From the NCBI RefSeq assembly GCF_000315795.1, contig NZ_ANHY01000012.1, forward strand, positions 1 through 64,000: 64,000 bases of DNA, read 5' to 3'. The first letter of the stretch is position 1; the number at the start of each line of letters is the position of its first letter. Below the pieces are notes generated by a model, which saw nothing but the letters and a program-made list of their open reading frames with translations, ran no database searches and had not been told where the DNA came from. Shown here one piece after another: positions 40,611-50,377 of this stretch. The translations under genes were made by a program, and so were the position numbers. The DNA comes from Caenispirillum salinarum AK4. GTDB lineage: Bacteria; Pseudomonadota; Alphaproteobacteria; Rhodospirillales; Rhodospirillaceae.

Positions 40611-42392
40611 ATGACCAAGGACCTGTACGACATCGGCGAGATGCCGCCCATCGGCGAAGTGCCGGCCAAGATGCACGCCTGGCTGATCCGGCCCGAGCGC
40701 TTCGGCGAGCCGTCGAAGGCTTTCGAGAAGGAAGTCGTGGACGTGCCGGAGATCGGCGACTACGACTGCCTCGTCTACGTCATGGCCGCCGGCGTCAACT
40801 ACAACAACGTGTGGGCGGGCCTCGGCATCCCGGTCAACGTCATCGCCGCGCGCAACAAGGCCGGCGAGCCCGAGGAGTTCCACATCGGCGGCTCCGACGC
40901 GTCGGGCATCGTCTACAAGGTGGGCAAGAAGGTCACCAACGTGAAGGTCGGCGACGAGGTCGTGGTCCACTGCGGCACCTACGACCCGGAATGCCCGAGC
41001 GTGCAGGCGGGCGTCGACCAGATGTACTCGCCCACCTACCGCATCTGGGGCTATGAGACCAACTACGGCAGCTTCGCCCAGTTCACCAAGGTCAAGGGCA
41101 CCCAGTGCGCGCCCAAGCCCAAGCACCTGACGTGGGAAGAGGCCGCCGCCTACATGCTGGTCGGCGCGACCGCCTACCGCATGCTGCTGGGCTGGAACGA
41201 GCACGCCCTGCGCGAGGGCGACGTGGCGCTCATCTGGGGCGGGGCCGGCGGTCTCGGCTCCATGGCCATCCAGATCGCCAAGGCGAAGGGTGCCGTGCCC
41301 ATCGCGGTCGTTTCCGGCGAGGACAAGTTCGACTACTGCCAGCAGCTGGGCGCCAAGGGCTGCATCAACCGCAAGAACTTCGACCACTGGGGCATGCTGC
41401 CGCACTGGAAGGACACGGCGGGCTACAACACGTGGCTCAAGGGCGTGCGCTCCTTCGGCAAGGCCATCTGGGAGGTGCTGGGCGAGAAGAAGCAGCCGCG
41501 CATCGTCTTCGAGCATCCGGGCGAGACCACCATCCCGACGTCGCTGTTCGTCTGCGACACCGGCGGCATGGTCGCCATCTGCGCCGGCACCACGGGCTAC
41601 AACGCCACCGTCGACCTGCGGTATATGTGGATGCGCCAGAAGCGCGTTCAGGGCTCCCACTTCGCCAACGACGCGCAGTGCTACGCCTTCAACGACATGG
41701 TCATCCAGGGCCTGATCGACCCCTGCCTGTCGCGCGGGTTCACCTGGGATGAAATCCCCGACGCCCACCAGCTCATGTACGAGAACAAGCACCCGCACGG
41801 CAACATGGGCGTGCTGGTCGGCGCCACGGAGTTCGGCCTTGGCAAGACCGCCGACGAACCGATGCCGCTGCCGCACCCGGACATGCCGGCCCACCAGGAG
41901 GACGACCTGCCGCGCCTGGTGCCGGTCTCCATCCCGCTGGAGGACGTGGAGGCGGCCGAGACCGCCGAAGCGGCCGGCGGGGCCAACGACGGCGCGACGG
42001 TGCGCGACATCATGGTCCGCGACATGTCCATGGTCGGCCCGGACGACACCCTGGCGACCGCCGCGCGCCTGATGCTGGAGCGCAACACCACCGCCGTCGT
42101 GGTCGCCGACCAGGGCAAGCCCGTCGGCATCGTCTCCCACACCGACGTGGTGCTGGCGGGGCAGGGGCGGCCGACGCAGGTGGTCCACGACACGCCGGTG
42201 AAGCAGGTGATGACCCCCGACCCCTACACCGTGGAGGCGGGCACCACCCTGACCCAGGCGGTGTCGTTCATGACCGGCCACCGGGTGCACCATCTGGTGG
42301 TGACCGAGAACGGCAAGGCCGCGGGCATCATCGCCACCGGCGACGTCATGCGCCGCATGGTCTCGGAAACGGCGCGCACCGCCGCCGAATGA
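40611..42392 (+). CDS. ccr: crotonyl-CoA carboxylase/reductase fused to a C-terminal CBS pair
   Basis: 593 residues. Residues 1-~440 are the MDR-fold Ccr of the ethylmalonyl-CoA pathway, making ethylmalonyl-CoA from crotonyl-CoA, CO2 and NADPH. Visible features are [15 protein letters not shown] near 61, [12 protein letters not shown] near 147, the nucleotide loop [11 protein letters not shown] and GSHFAN with the CO2-site His near 348. After an acidic linker ([14 protein letters not shown]), residues about 463-585 form two CBS domains ([19 protein letters not shown] and [19 protein letters not shown]). Ccr is normally about 430 residues without CBS, so this suggests adenylate control of flux. 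Start 40611 follows GAGGGA. Confidence 0.95.
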   Translation: MTKDLYDIGEMPPIGEVPAKMHAWLIRPERFGEPSKAFEKEVVDVPEIGDYDCLVYVMAAGVNYNNVWAGLGIPVNVIAARNKAGEPEEFHIGGSDASGIVYKVGKKVTNVKVGDEVVVHCGTYDPECPSVQAGVDQMYSPTYRIWGYETNYGSFAQFTKVKGTQCAPKPKHLTWEEAAAYMLVGATAYRMLLGWNEHALREGDVALIWGGAGGLGSMAIQIAKAKGAVPIAVVSGEDKFDYCQQLGAKGCINRKNFDHWGMLPHWKDTAGYNTWLKGVRSFGKAIWEVLGEKKQPRIVFEHPGETTIPTSLFVCDTGGMVAICAGTTGYNATVDLRYMWMRQKRVQGSHFANDAQCYAFNDMVIQGLIDPCLSRGFTWDEIPDAHQLMYENKHPHGNMGVLVGATEFGLGKTADEPMPLPHPDMPAHQEDDLPRLVPVSIPLEDVEAAETAEAAGGANDGATVRDIMVRDMSMVGPDDTLATAARLMLERNTTAVVVADQGKPVGIVSHTDVVLAGQGRPTQVVHDTPVKQVMTPDPYTVEAGTTLTQAVSFMTGHRVHHLVVTENGKAAGIIATGDVMRRMVSETARTAAE

Positions 42393-42493
42393 CCGGTAGG
42401 AAAGGGGAGCGGCCGCCGGCCGCTCCCGCTTTCGTTGACGGCGAGCCGGACCTTCTGCTGTATTGCCAGTCCTCCAATGTGAAGGACAGAGGA

Positions 42494-43942
42494 ATGGCGA
42501 AAGACGGCAAGGTCATGCTGGGTCACAAGATCCGGCGCCTGCGGCGGGACCTCGACCTGACGCAGGCCCAGATGGCCGAGCGCCTCGGCCTGTCGCCGAG
42601 CTACTTCAACCTGATCGAGAACAATCACCGGCCGGTGACGGCCCGCCTGCTCATCAAGCTGAGCCAGGCGTTCGACGTCGAGATCCAGTCCTTCGCCGAC
42701 ACCGAGGAGGCGCGGCTTGCCGGCGAGTTGACGGAAGTCTTCGCCGATCCGCTGTTCCGCGACAACGACATCAAGAAGCAGGACGTGCGCGAGATCGCGT
42801 CGGTGGCGCCGGCGCTCAGCGAGGCGGTGCTCGACCTCTACCATGCCTATTCCGAGGCGCACGTCGCCATCCGCGCCCTGTCGGAGCGCGTGGCCGACCG
42901 CGACAAGCTGCAGGTTCTCCAGACCAAGGCCTTTCCGCTGGAGGAAGTGCGCGACTTCTTTCAGGCCCACGAGAACCACTTCCCCAAGATCGAAGAGGCC
43001 GCCGAGGACTTGTGGCGGCAGGCGAATCTGGAAATCGGCGAGCTGAGCCGCAGCCTGACCGACCATCTGGCCCACGCCCACAGGCTGCGCGTGAAGCGGA
43101 TGCCGGTGGAGGTGATGGGCCACGCCATCCGCCGCTTCGACCGCCACAACAACCGGCTGATGCTGTCGGAGCTGCTGTCGCCGCAGGCCCGCGTCTTCCA
43201 CATGGCGGTGAAGATCGGCCTGCTGGAACACGGCGACCTGTTCCGCAGGATCATCGACAGCGCCTCCCTGAGCACGCGGGAAGCGCGCGAACTGGCCTAC
43301 GTCGGGCTGGCCAACTACTTCGCCGGGGCGGTGCTGCTGCCCTACGACAAGGTCTACGCCGCGGCGCGCAGGCACCGGTACGACCTGGACCTGTTGCAGC
43401 ACCGCTTCGACGTCACCTACGAGCAGATCTGCCACCGGCTGACGACCCTGCAGCGGCCGGGCGCGCGGGGCGTGCCGTTCTTCATGATCCGGGTCGACAA
43501 GGCGGGCAACGTGTCCAAGCGCTTCAGCGCCGCGCCGCTGCAGTTCGCGCGCTTCGGCGGGGCCTGCCCGCTGTGGAACGTCTACGACGCCTTTGCCATG
43601 CCGGGCGTCCTGCACACCCAGCTGGCGGAAATGCCCGACGGCACGCTGTACTTCTTCGTGGCGCAGTCCATGACCAAGCCCGGCGGCGGCCACCGCCAGC
43701 CGCCACAGCGCTTCGCCCTGGCGCTGGGCTGCGAGGCACACCATGCCGCGCAACTGGTCCACGCCGACGGCTTCCAGCTCGACAATCGGGAAGCCGCGGT
43801 GCCCATCGGCGTCAACTGCCGCCTGTGCGAACGCCTGGATTGCAGCCAGCGGGCCTTCCCGCCGCTGAACCATGCCTTGATCGTGGATCAGAACCTGCGC
43901 GGCCACTCCGCCTTCTACTTCAAGCCTGACCCGGCGCCGTAG
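42494..43942 (+). CDS. short-chain fatty acyl-CoA regulator (ScfR/PccR/RamB-like)
   Basis: 482 residues: XRE-type HTH at about 10-65 (KIRRLRRDLDLTQAQMAERL), an ImmA/IrrE-like middle (about 150-320, with ANYFAGAVLLPY) and the DUF2083 C terminus with cysteines in GVNCRLCERLDCSQRAFPP. Family members sense acyl-CoAs and control propionyl-CoA or acetate assimilation. Position 101 bp after ccr and the TTTGCAA repeats point to control of ccr. Start 42494 follows GACAGAGGA. Confidence 0.9.
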   Translation: MAKDGKVMLGHKIRRLRRDLDLTQAQMAERLGLSPSYFNLIENNHRPVTARLLIKLSQAFDVEIQSFADTEEARLAGELTEVFADPLFRDNDIKKQDVREIASVAPALSEAVLDLYHAYSEAHVAIRALSERVADRDKLQVLQTKAFPLEEVRDFFQAHENHFPKIEEAAEDLWRQANLEIGELSRSLTDHLAHAHRLRVKRMPVEVMGHAIRRFDRHNNRLMLSELLSPQARVFHMAVKIGLLEHGDLFRRIIDSASLSTREARELAYVGLANYFAGAVLLPYDKVYAAARRHRYDLDLLQHRFDVTYEQICHRLTTLQRPGARGVPFFMIRVDKAGNVSKRFSAAPLQFARFGGACPLWNVYDAFAMPGVLHTQLAEMPDGTLYFFVAQSMTKPGGGHRQPPQRFALALGCEAHHAAQLVHADGFQLDNREAAVPIGVNCRLCERLDCSQRAFPPLNHALIVDQNLRGHSAFYFKPDPAP

Positions 43943-43963
43943 TCGGGGCGTTCGGACGTTTCG

Positions 43964-43989
43964 CTGCATCTGACTGCATACTGCTGCAT
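43964..43989. repeat. three CTGCAT direct repeats at exact 10-bp spacing
   Basis: CTGCAT at 43964, 43974 and 43984, about one helical turn apart, just after the ScfR gene stop and 95 bp before tupC. Could be an operator for a protein binding one DNA face. No known motif assigned. Confidence 0.45.
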
Positions 43990-44045
43990 GGAGTTCCCAT
44001 GTGGCCGTTGTGCCGCACGATTTTCCTGGAACGGGAAATGGCTGA

Positions 44046-44072
44046 TCCGCATGGTCGGAATAGTCATGCGGA
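44046..44072. promoter_or_regulatory. palindrome immediately upstream of tupC
   Basis: TCCGCATG (44046-44053) and CATGCGGA (44065-44072) are perfect inverted repeats with an 11-bp spacer, ending 11 bp before the putative tupC start. It could be an operator or a mRNA stem covering the ribosome site. Confidence 0.5.
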
Positions 44073-44083
44073 ACGGACTGTAG

Positions 44084-44854
44084 ATGCAGATCATTCTTGA
44101 GCATCCGCGCCCTTCGGGTGCTTCGGTGCAGACAAGCGACATGCCGCTGATACCGCTGCGCGTCGAAGGGCTTTCCTTCGCCGCCGGGGGGCGCGAGCTC
44201 CTGCGCGACATCTCCTTTTGCCTGAACACATCGCTGCCGACCTTCCTGCTCGGGCACAACGGCGCCGGCAAGAGCCTGCTGCTGCGCCTTCTGCACGGGC
44301 TGGTCGAACCCGCGAGCGGTACGATCAGCTGGGGCGGCCTGCCGGTTTCCCGGGCGGCGCGCCATCAGGCGATGGTCTTCCAACGCCCGGTCATGCTGCG
44401 CCGGCCGGTGCTCGACAACCTGGTCTATGCCCTGGCGATGCGGCGGGTGCCGCGCGGCCAGCGCCGCGGCCTTGCGATGGCGGCGCTTGAAGAAGGCGGG
44501 CTTGCCCATCTGGCGGGGCGGCAGGCGCGGGTCCTTTCGGGCGGAGAGCAGCAACTGGTCGCCCTTGCGCAGGCGCGGGCCCTGCGGCCGCTGGTGCTCT
44601 TCCTGGACGAGCCGACGGCGAGCCTGGACCCCGCGCATTCAGCCGCGGTCGAGCGCGCCGTCGCGTCCGTCGTGGCGTCCGGAATCAAGGTGATCATGGC
44701 GTCCCACGACCTCGCCCAGGCCCGCCGGCTGGCGCACGACGTCCTTTTCATGGCGGACGGCCGTCTGGTGGAAAGCGGGCCGGCCGACGTCTTTCTGGCC
44801 GAGCCGCGGTCCGAACTGGGCCGCCGCTTCCTCGCCGGGGACCTGACCGCCTGA
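44084..44854 (+). CDS. tupC: tungstate ABC transporter ATP-binding protein TupC
   Basis: 256 residues. Walker A GHNGAGKSLLL, signature LSGGEQQLVALAQ, Walker B LVLFLDEPTASLDP and switch MASHDLAQ. Single-specificity short ATPase typical of TupC. Assigned as tungstate because tupA follows. The start may instead be ATG 44141 (MPLIPLRVEGLSF), which matches homologous ends better; the first 19 residues are doubtful. Confidence 0.85.
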   Translation: MQIILEHPRPSGASVQTSDMPLIPLRVEGLSFAAGGRELLRDISFCLNTSLPTFLLGHNGAGKSLLLRLLHGLVEPASGTISWGGLPVSRAARHQAMVFQRPVMLRRPVLDNLVYALAMRRVPRGQRRGLAMAALEEGGLAHLAGRQARVLSGGEQQLVALAQARALRPLVLFLDEPTASLDPAHSAAVERAVASVVASGIKVIMASHDLAQARRLAHDVLFMADGRLVESGPADVFLAEPRSELGRRFLAGDLTA

Positions 44855-44884
44855 ATACAATACAGTGGAAACGGAGGTTCGTTC

Positions 44885-45715
44885 ATGCGCTTGTTGACCC
44901 GTGCCGCCGCCGCCGCCGCCGCCGCCGTCGTCGTCGGGCTGGCCGCCGGCGCCCAGGCCGAGGACCGGTTCATCACCGTCGCCTCGACCACCTCCACGCA
45001 GGCGTCCGGCCTGTTCGAGCACCTGCTGCCGAAGTTCGAGGACAAGACCGGCATCGACGTCCGGGTGGTCGCCGTGGGCACCGGGAAAGCCATCCGCATG
45101 GCGGAGAAGGGGGACGCCGACATTCTGTTCGTCCACCACAAGCCGTCGGAAGAGGCCTTCGTCGCCGAAGGCTACGGCCTGGAGCGCCGGGACGTGATGT
45201 ACAACGACTTCGTGCTGGTCGGCCCGAAAAGTGATCCGGCCGGCGCCGGCGCGGCCGGGACCGCGGCCGGCGCCCTGGCAAAGATCGCCGAGGCCGAGGC
45301 GCCGTTTGCCTCGCGCGGCGATGACAGCGGCACGAACAAGGCGGAACTGGCGCAGTGGAAGGCGGCCGGCGTCGACGTGAAGGACGCCAGCGGCGACTGG
45401 TACCGCGAGACCGGATCGGGCATGGGCGCGACCCTGAACACGGCGGCGGGGATGGATGCCTACACGCTCTCCGACCGCGCCACCTGGCTCAACTTCAGCA
45501 ACCGCGGCGATCTGGGCATCGTGTTCCAGGGCGATCCGGCGCTGTTCAACCAGTACGGCGTGATCGTGGTGAACCCCGAGAGGTTCCCTCATGTGAAGGC
45601 CGACGACGCGCAGGCCTTCGCCGACTGGCTCGTGTCGCCGGAGGGGCAGGAAGCCATCGCGGAATACAAGATCGACGGCGACCAGCTGTTCTTCCCGAAC
45701 GCGGCCGGAAGCTGA
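44885..45715 (+). CDS. tupA: tungstate-binding protein TupA
   Basis: 276 residues with signal peptide (to about 25). The oxyanion-binding TTST motif appears in VASTTSTQASGLF, and the family segment RGDDSGTNKAE is present, which together distinguish TupA from ModA and PstS. Delivers tungstate to TupBC. 30 bp after tupC. Convergent with the regulator gene at 45744. Confidence 0.93.
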   Translation: MRLLTRAAAAAAAAVVVGLAAGAQAEDRFITVASTTSTQASGLFEHLLPKFEDKTGIDVRVVAVGTGKAIRMAEKGDADILFVHHKPSEEAFVAEGYGLERRDVMYNDFVLVGPKSDPAGAGAAGTAAGALAKIAEAEAPFASRGDDSGTNKAELAQWKAAGVDVKDASGDWYRETGSGMGATLNTAAGMDAYTLSDRATWLNFSNRGDLGIVFQGDPALFNQYGVIVVNPERFPHVKADDAQAFADWLVSPEGQEAIAEYKIDGDQLFFPNAAGS

Positions 45716-45743
45716 CGTACACCCAGCCCGGACGGGGGCGCGC

Positions 45744-46634
45744 TCAGGGCGCGTTGTGGCGCACCTCGCCCAGGCCGGAAATGTCGTAGCCGCCGAGCAG
45801 CCGGGCCTTGTCGACCAGCGCCGGCGAGCGGGCATACCGCAGCAGGGCCTGGAACGGCGGGTCGAAGTAGTCGCGCCGCTCGATCACGATATCGAACTCG
45901 TCCCACGCCAGCGGGATGAACGTGAGGCCGAAGCGGTTGGCGGCGGCGCGCGGGGCGAAGCCCGCCCCGGCCTTGCCTTCCAGGATGAGGCTGGCGACGT
46001 CGGCCTCGTTGACGGCTTCCCGGCGCGAGCGCCACAGGCCGTCGGCCGGCAATCCCTCCTGGCGCATCAGGTGGCGCAGAAGGATATGGCCGCCGGCGCC
46101 GGGCGGCCGGTCGGCGAAAGTGATGTCGGCGTTGGCGAAGTCGGCGAGGGTGCGGATGCCGGACGGATTGCCGGCGGGAAGCACCAGCCCCGTCTCCCGC
46201 CGCGCCCAATGAATGCGGACGGCCGGCACGCCGACCAGCGCGCGCTCTACCGCCGGGCCGTTGAACACGCCTGTGTCCGGATCGACGACATGGACGCCGC
46301 AGGCGACGGCCCCGCCCTCGGCGAAACGCCTGAGGCCGTTGCCGCTGCCGTCCATGAGCAGCGCCAGCGCGCAGCCCGACTGCCGCACCGCCCATTCCAG
46401 AAGCATGTCATGACTGCCGGTGATGACCGGCGGGCGCTGCGGCCGCCGGGGCATGCCTTGCGGCAGGTCGGCCCGCTCGGTCAGCCACAGGTCGATGTGG
46501 GCGCGCGGAAACAGAAGCTTGCCCGTCACCCGCACACAGGGAATGTCGCCGCGGGAGACGAGGTCGTAGATCTTGCGCTCCCCCAGGCGGAGGTAGGCGG
46601 CAACCTCGGGCACGGTCATCAGCGGAGACGTCAC
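45744..46634 (-). CDS. HTH-type regulator with periplasmic-binding-protein-like sensor domain
   Basis: 296 residues: an excisionase/MerR-like HTH at about 6-55 (MTVPEVAAYLRLGERKIYDL then VRVTGKLLFPRAHIDLWL) and a PBP-like domain (PF12727 type, molybdate-binding-like) with DMLLEWAVRQSG and LPAGNPSGIRTLADF. Found beside tungstate/molybdate transporters; likely senses the oxyanion. GTG 46634 overlaps the tupB stop by GTGA and has GGGGAG upstream, so preferred over ATG 46619. Confidence 0.85.
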   Translation of the reverse strand: MTSPLMTVPEVAAYLRLGERKIYDLVSRGDIPCVRVTGKLLFPRAHIDLWLTERADLPQGMPRRPQRPPVITGSHDMLLEWAVRQSGCALALLMDGSGNGLRRFAEGGAVACGVHVVDPDTGVFNGPAVERALVGVPAVRIHWARRETGLVLPAGNPSGIRTLADFANADITFADRPPGAGGHILLRHLMRQEGLPADGLWRSRREAVNEADVASLILEGKAGAGFAPRAAANRFGLTFIPLAWDEFDIVIERRDYFDPPFQALLRYARSPALVDKARLLGGYDISGLGEVRHNAP

Positions 46635-47338
46635 GCGCCCTGGCTCCCCGCCGCGCGCTCCTGGGCCAGGAACGCCGCGACGTTCACCGCCAGCGCCACC
46701 ACCAGCAGCACGATCCCGAGCGCGAGCGCCAGCGCCAGGTCGCCGCGACTGGTTTCCAGGGCGATGGTCGTGGTCATGACCCGCGTGACGTGGTCGATGT
46801 TGCCGCCGACGATCATCACGGCGCCGACCTCGGCGGTGGCCCGGCCGAACCCCGCCAGCAGCGCGGTGAACAACGACACGCGGCCGTCCCACAGAAGCGT
46901 CGGAACGGCCCGCAGCGGCGTCGCCCCCAGCGACCGGAGATGCTCGTGGTACTCGCGCCACAGGTCCTGCACGGCCTGTCGCGTCAGGGCGGTGATGATC
47001 GGGCCGACCAGGATGGCCTGGGCGATAATCATCGCCTCGGGCGTGAACAGCAGTCCGAAGACGCCGAAGGGTCCGCTGCGGGACAGCAGCAGGTAGAGCG
47101 CCAGCCCCACGACCACGGGCGGCAGGCCCATGGCGGCATTGACCAGGACCAGGCAGGCTCGCCGCCCGGGAAACCGCGCCAACGCCAGCGCCGCGCCCAG
47201 CGGCAGGCCCACCGCCGCCGCCAGCGCCACCGCCGACAGGCTGACGATCATGCTGCGCGCGACGATTTCCACCAGCGCCGGGTCCAGTCCCGTCAGCAGG
47301 TCGAACGCCTGAGCGAAGCCGGCGACGATGTCCTCCAT
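46631..47338 (-). CDS. tupB: tungstate ABC transporter permease TupB
   Basis: 235 residues with about five membrane helices and the EAA-like loop EYHEHLRSLGATPLRAVPTL. MGLPPVVVGLALYLLLSRSGPFG and GRATAEVGAVMIVGGNI are characteristic of TupB. Unusually it is on the opposite strand from tupC-tupA, with the regulator between. 8 bp from the stop-proximal neighbour 47347, same strand. Confidence 0.92.
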   Translation of the reverse strand: MEDIVAGFAQAFDLLTGLDPALVEIVARSMIVSLSAVALAAAVGLPLGAALALARFPGRRACLVLVNAAMGLPPVVVGLALYLLLSRSGPFGVFGLLFTPEAMIIAQAILVGPIITALTRQAVQDLWREYHEHLRSLGATPLRAVPTLLWDGRVSLFTALLAGFGRATAEVGAVMIVGGNIDHVTRVMTTTIALETSRGDLALALALGIVLLVVALAVNVAAFLAQERAAGSQGA

Positions 47339-47346
47339 GCCCGGCC

Positions 47347-49365
47347 TCAGTGGTCCTTGCGGCGGGCCGGGTCGCGTGCGGCGCGCTCCGCCAGGTAGTC
47401 GTCGGTGGTGCGCACGCGCGGCGGCGGCGCCAGCGTGCTGGAGCCGCTGGCCTTCACCTGGGCGATCACGCGACAGTCGGCGCACATCTTCAGGAGGTTC
47501 AGCTGTTCCTCACTGGAGAACATGCTGTGCCCGGCCAGTTTCTCCACCACGCGGTCGATGGCCGATTTCGTGGCGAACTCGGTACCGCAGACCACGCAGG
47601 CGAAGGGTTCTTCCTCCTTGATCACCTCGCGCGTCTTTTCGCCGAAGCGGATGCGCGGCTCCAGGCTGACGACCTTTTCCGGGCAGGTGCCGACGCACAG
47701 GCCGCACTGCACGCAGGCGTCCTCGGCAAACGAGAGCTGCGGCCGGTCCGGGTTGTCGCTCAGCGCATGGGTCGGGCAGGCGCCGACGCAGGCCAGGCAG
47801 AGCGTGCAGCCGTCGGTGTCGACCACGACGCGGCCGAACGGCGCGCCCTCGTCAAGCGGCAGCACGTCCACCGGCGCCGGGGCGTGGGCATGCAGGTGGT
47901 CGAGGGCGGCGGTAAAGGCCTCGCGCCGGCCGCCCAGAACCATGTATCCGGCATGCGGGGCGCCCGGTTCGACGGGCTGTTCCAACGCTTCGGCGAAGGC
48001 GTCGGGGTCTTCGACCCACTCCAGCGCAAGCCGGTCGGGGCCGTAGCCCAGCCCTTCCATGAGGTCGTCGGCAAGCTCCAGGCCGCCGCCCAGGTGGTCG
48101 AGCGTCCCGCGATGCTCCGGCATCGCCAGCAGCACGATGCGCGCCGCGCCCTGTGCGAAGGCGGTCAGATACAGGTCCGGGCCGGCCGATCCCAATTCGT
48201 TGATGGCGAACGGCAGCACGTTGGCCGGCAGGCCCCGGCCGTGGCGGGCCAGAAGGTCGACCGCCTGCGTTCCATGGCGGTCGTGCAGCAGCAGCACGGG
48301 ACGCTCTCCGCCGGCCTTGGCATAGGTGCCGAGAAGCACGCGCAGGCGCTCGAACTGGTCCTGCTGGCGCGGGACCTGGTACTGGATGGCGCCCGTCGGG
48401 CACAGGCTGTTGCACGCACCGTGGCCGCCACAGGCCAGGGCGTCGACCTGCACGGCGTCATCGGCGGGCGTGATCGCGGCGGTGGGGCAGGCATCCAGGC
48501 ACTTGGTGCAGCCGGTGATATTGTTGCGGCTGTGGGCGCAGATGGCGGTGTCGACGACGACATAGCGCGGCTTCTCGAACTCGCCGACCATGTCGGCCAC
48601 CTCGAACAGCGCCTTCTGGACGGCCACCGGATCGCCCGGATCGACGCGAACATAGCCGTCGCGCGGCGGTTTGCCGGGAAACAGGGCGGGCCGCCGGGAC
48701 AGGTCGAGCACTACGTCGCACTCGACCTCCATGGTCTGGTGCAGCGTGGCAGGTTCCAGCCGCGCGCGCGAGGCCGGGCGGGGTGCCGATACGTCCGAAA
48801 AACGGACGGCGAAGCTGCCGACGTGTCCCTGCGCCGCAGCGGCACGGCCGGCGAACAGCGCGAAATCGGCCACCGCGGGCGGCTGGGTGTCGCCGAAGCC
48901 ATCGACGACGCAGGTCACGGCAAGGCGCCCCGCCAACTGGCGCGCGGCCGCCAACGCCACATCCGCGTCGCCGCGCACCAGCACGCGCCCGTCGGAGCGT
49001 ACCGGAAGGGCGGCCGTGGGCACGGGCTCCACCATGGCTTCGGCGAGCAGCGCGGCCATTTTCGGTCCGGCGTCCGCGGCCTGCGCGGACCAGCCCGCGC
49101 GCTCGCGGATGTTGGTGAAATGCAGGTCGGCGGCCCCGGCGTCGACGGCGGCGGCCTCGCGGAAGACCGGCTCTTCCTGGGTACAGGCGACGAGCAGCTT
49201 CCCGGGGTCCCTGGCGGCACGGCTGAAAGCGTCGATTTCGCTGCGGCATAAATGGCGGTGGCAGCTCAACCCGGGTCCGTCGGCGGCATGGGCGATGCTC
49301 GCACGGTCGAGCGGCATCGTGTCCTCGCAGGAGCATACCATCGTACGCATTGTGATTTTCGGCAT
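47347..49365 (-). CDS. multi-cluster 4Fe-4S ferredoxin-like protein of the FDH locus
   Basis: 672 residues, no membrane helix. N terminus carries cysteines in VCSCEDTM and LSCHRHLC; the middle has CTKCLDACPTAAI and ACGGHGACNSLCPTGAI; later CTLCLACVGACPTHAL and CVQCGLCVGTCPEKV; the C terminus a zinc-ribbon-like CVVCGTEF...CADC. Such proteins accompany FdhD, DUF3305/3306 and Fdh genes in alpha- and epsilonproteobacteria, possibly delivering electrons or sulphur during FDH maturation. Start 49365 follows GGAAGG. Divergent from fdhD. Confidence 0.85.
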   Translation of the reverse strand: MPKITMRTMVCSCEDTMPLDRASIAHAADGPGLSCHRHLCRSEIDAFSRAARDPGKLLVACTQEEPVFREAAAVDAGAADLHFTNIRERAGWSAQAADAGPKMAALLAEAMVEPVPTAALPVRSDGRVLVRGDADVALAAARQLAGRLAVTCVVDGFGDTQPPAVADFALFAGRAAAAQGHVGSFAVRFSDVSAPRPASRARLEPATLHQTMEVECDVVLDLSRRPALFPGKPPRDGYVRVDPGDPVAVQKALFEVADMVGEFEKPRYVVVDTAICAHSRNNITGCTKCLDACPTAAITPADDAVQVDALACGGHGACNSLCPTGAIQYQVPRQQDQFERLRVLLGTYAKAGGERPVLLLHDRHGTQAVDLLARHGRGLPANVLPFAINELGSAGPDLYLTAFAQGAARIVLLAMPEHRGTLDHLGGGLELADDLMEGLGYGPDRLALEWVEDPDAFAEALEQPVEPGAPHAGYMVLGGRREAFTAALDHLHAHAPAPVDVLPLDEGAPFGRVVVDTDGCTLCLACVGACPTHALSDNPDRPQLSFAEDACVQCGLCVGTCPEKVVSLEPRIRFGEKTREVIKEEEPFACVVCGTEFATKSAIDRVVEKLAGHSMFSSEEQLNLLKMCADCRVIAQVKASGSSTLAPPPRVRTTDDYLAERAARDPARRKDH

Positions 49366-49495
49366 CGGCGAGCCTTCCGGACGAAGATTCCTCGGGGTCT
49401 CTGCCACCTCTTGCGACGTGGGCGCCAAGTGTGCGCAAATAGTCGACAAAGATGGTCGGAACCTTTCCGGCAGTTAACCACGAGGCCGAGGCTGA

Positions 49496-50377
49496 ATGGA
49501 AGCGACAGAATTCGAGGTCCGGCCCGATCCCGAGGACAGCCGCCTCTATGAGATGGTCGCGGGACTGGACCAGGACGGGCGACGCATCGAAGCGCCCATC
49601 ATCAACGAACGGCCGCTTACGCTTTACCTGAATGACCGTCGCGTGGTGACGGCGGTCACCATCGGCGACCATCCCGAGTATCTGGCGCTCGGCTACCTGC
49701 TGAACCAGGCCATGGTGCGCCGGGAAGACACCATTCTCGCCGTCGAGCACGATCCCGAAACGCGCTCGGTGCGGGTTCGCATCGACGCCGACCGCGACCT
49801 GGACGCCATGATGTCCAAGCGCACCCACACCTCGGGCTGCGCGCTCGGCACCGTGTACGGAGAGATCCTGGAGCGGTTCATGGACACGCCGCTGGACACG
49901 TCCGTGGCCTTCCGCACCTCGTGGCTCTATGCCTTGTCGCGCAAGATCAACACGGCACCGAGCCTCTACCTGACCACCGGGGCCATCCACGGCTGCGTCC
50001 TGTGCGAGGAGGATCGGCCGCTGGTCTTCATGGAGGACGTGGGCCGCCACAATGCCGTGGACAAGATTGCCGGCTACATGCGGATGCACGGGCTGTCGCC
50101 CCGGGGCAAGAGTTTCTACACCACCGGCCGCCTGACCAGCGAGATGGTCATGAAGTGCGTCCAGATGGAGATCCCCGTGCTGGTGTCGCGGTCGGGCTTC
50201 ACCGCCTGGGGGGTGGAACTGGCCCGCGAGGCGGGGCTGACGCTCATCGGCCGGGCCAAGGGAAAGCGGTTCATGGTCCTTTCGGGCGAGGATCGCCTTG
50301 TCTGGGACGCCGATCCGGCTGCGGTGTCAGAGGAACCCCGGTCCGCCAAACGCAAGGGAAGCACATCCGATGAGTGA
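49496..50377 (+). CDS. fdhD: formate dehydrogenase sulphurtransferase FdhD
   Basis: 293 residues. FdhD passes sulphur from cysteine desulphurase to Mo/W-bis-MGD, needed for FDH activity. The loop cysteines appear in IHGCVLCEED, with EDVGRHNAVDK and TGRLTSEMVMK conserved. First gene of a rightward run to the FDH structural genes; overlaps mobA by 8 bp. Confidence 0.95.
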   Translation: MEATEFEVRPDPEDSRLYEMVAGLDQDGRRIEAPIINERPLTLYLNDRRVVTAVTIGDHPEYLALGYLLNQAMVRREDTILAVEHDPETRSVRVRIDADRDLDAMMSKRTHTSGCALGTVYGEILERFMDTPLDTSVAFRTSWLYALSRKINTAPSLYLTTGAIHGCVLCEEDRPLVFMEDVGRHNAVDKIAGYMRMHGLSPRGKSFYTTGRLTSEMVMKCVQMEIPVLVSRSGFTAWGVELAREAGLTLIGRAKGKRFMVLSGEDRLVWDADPAAVSEEPRSAKRKGSTSDE

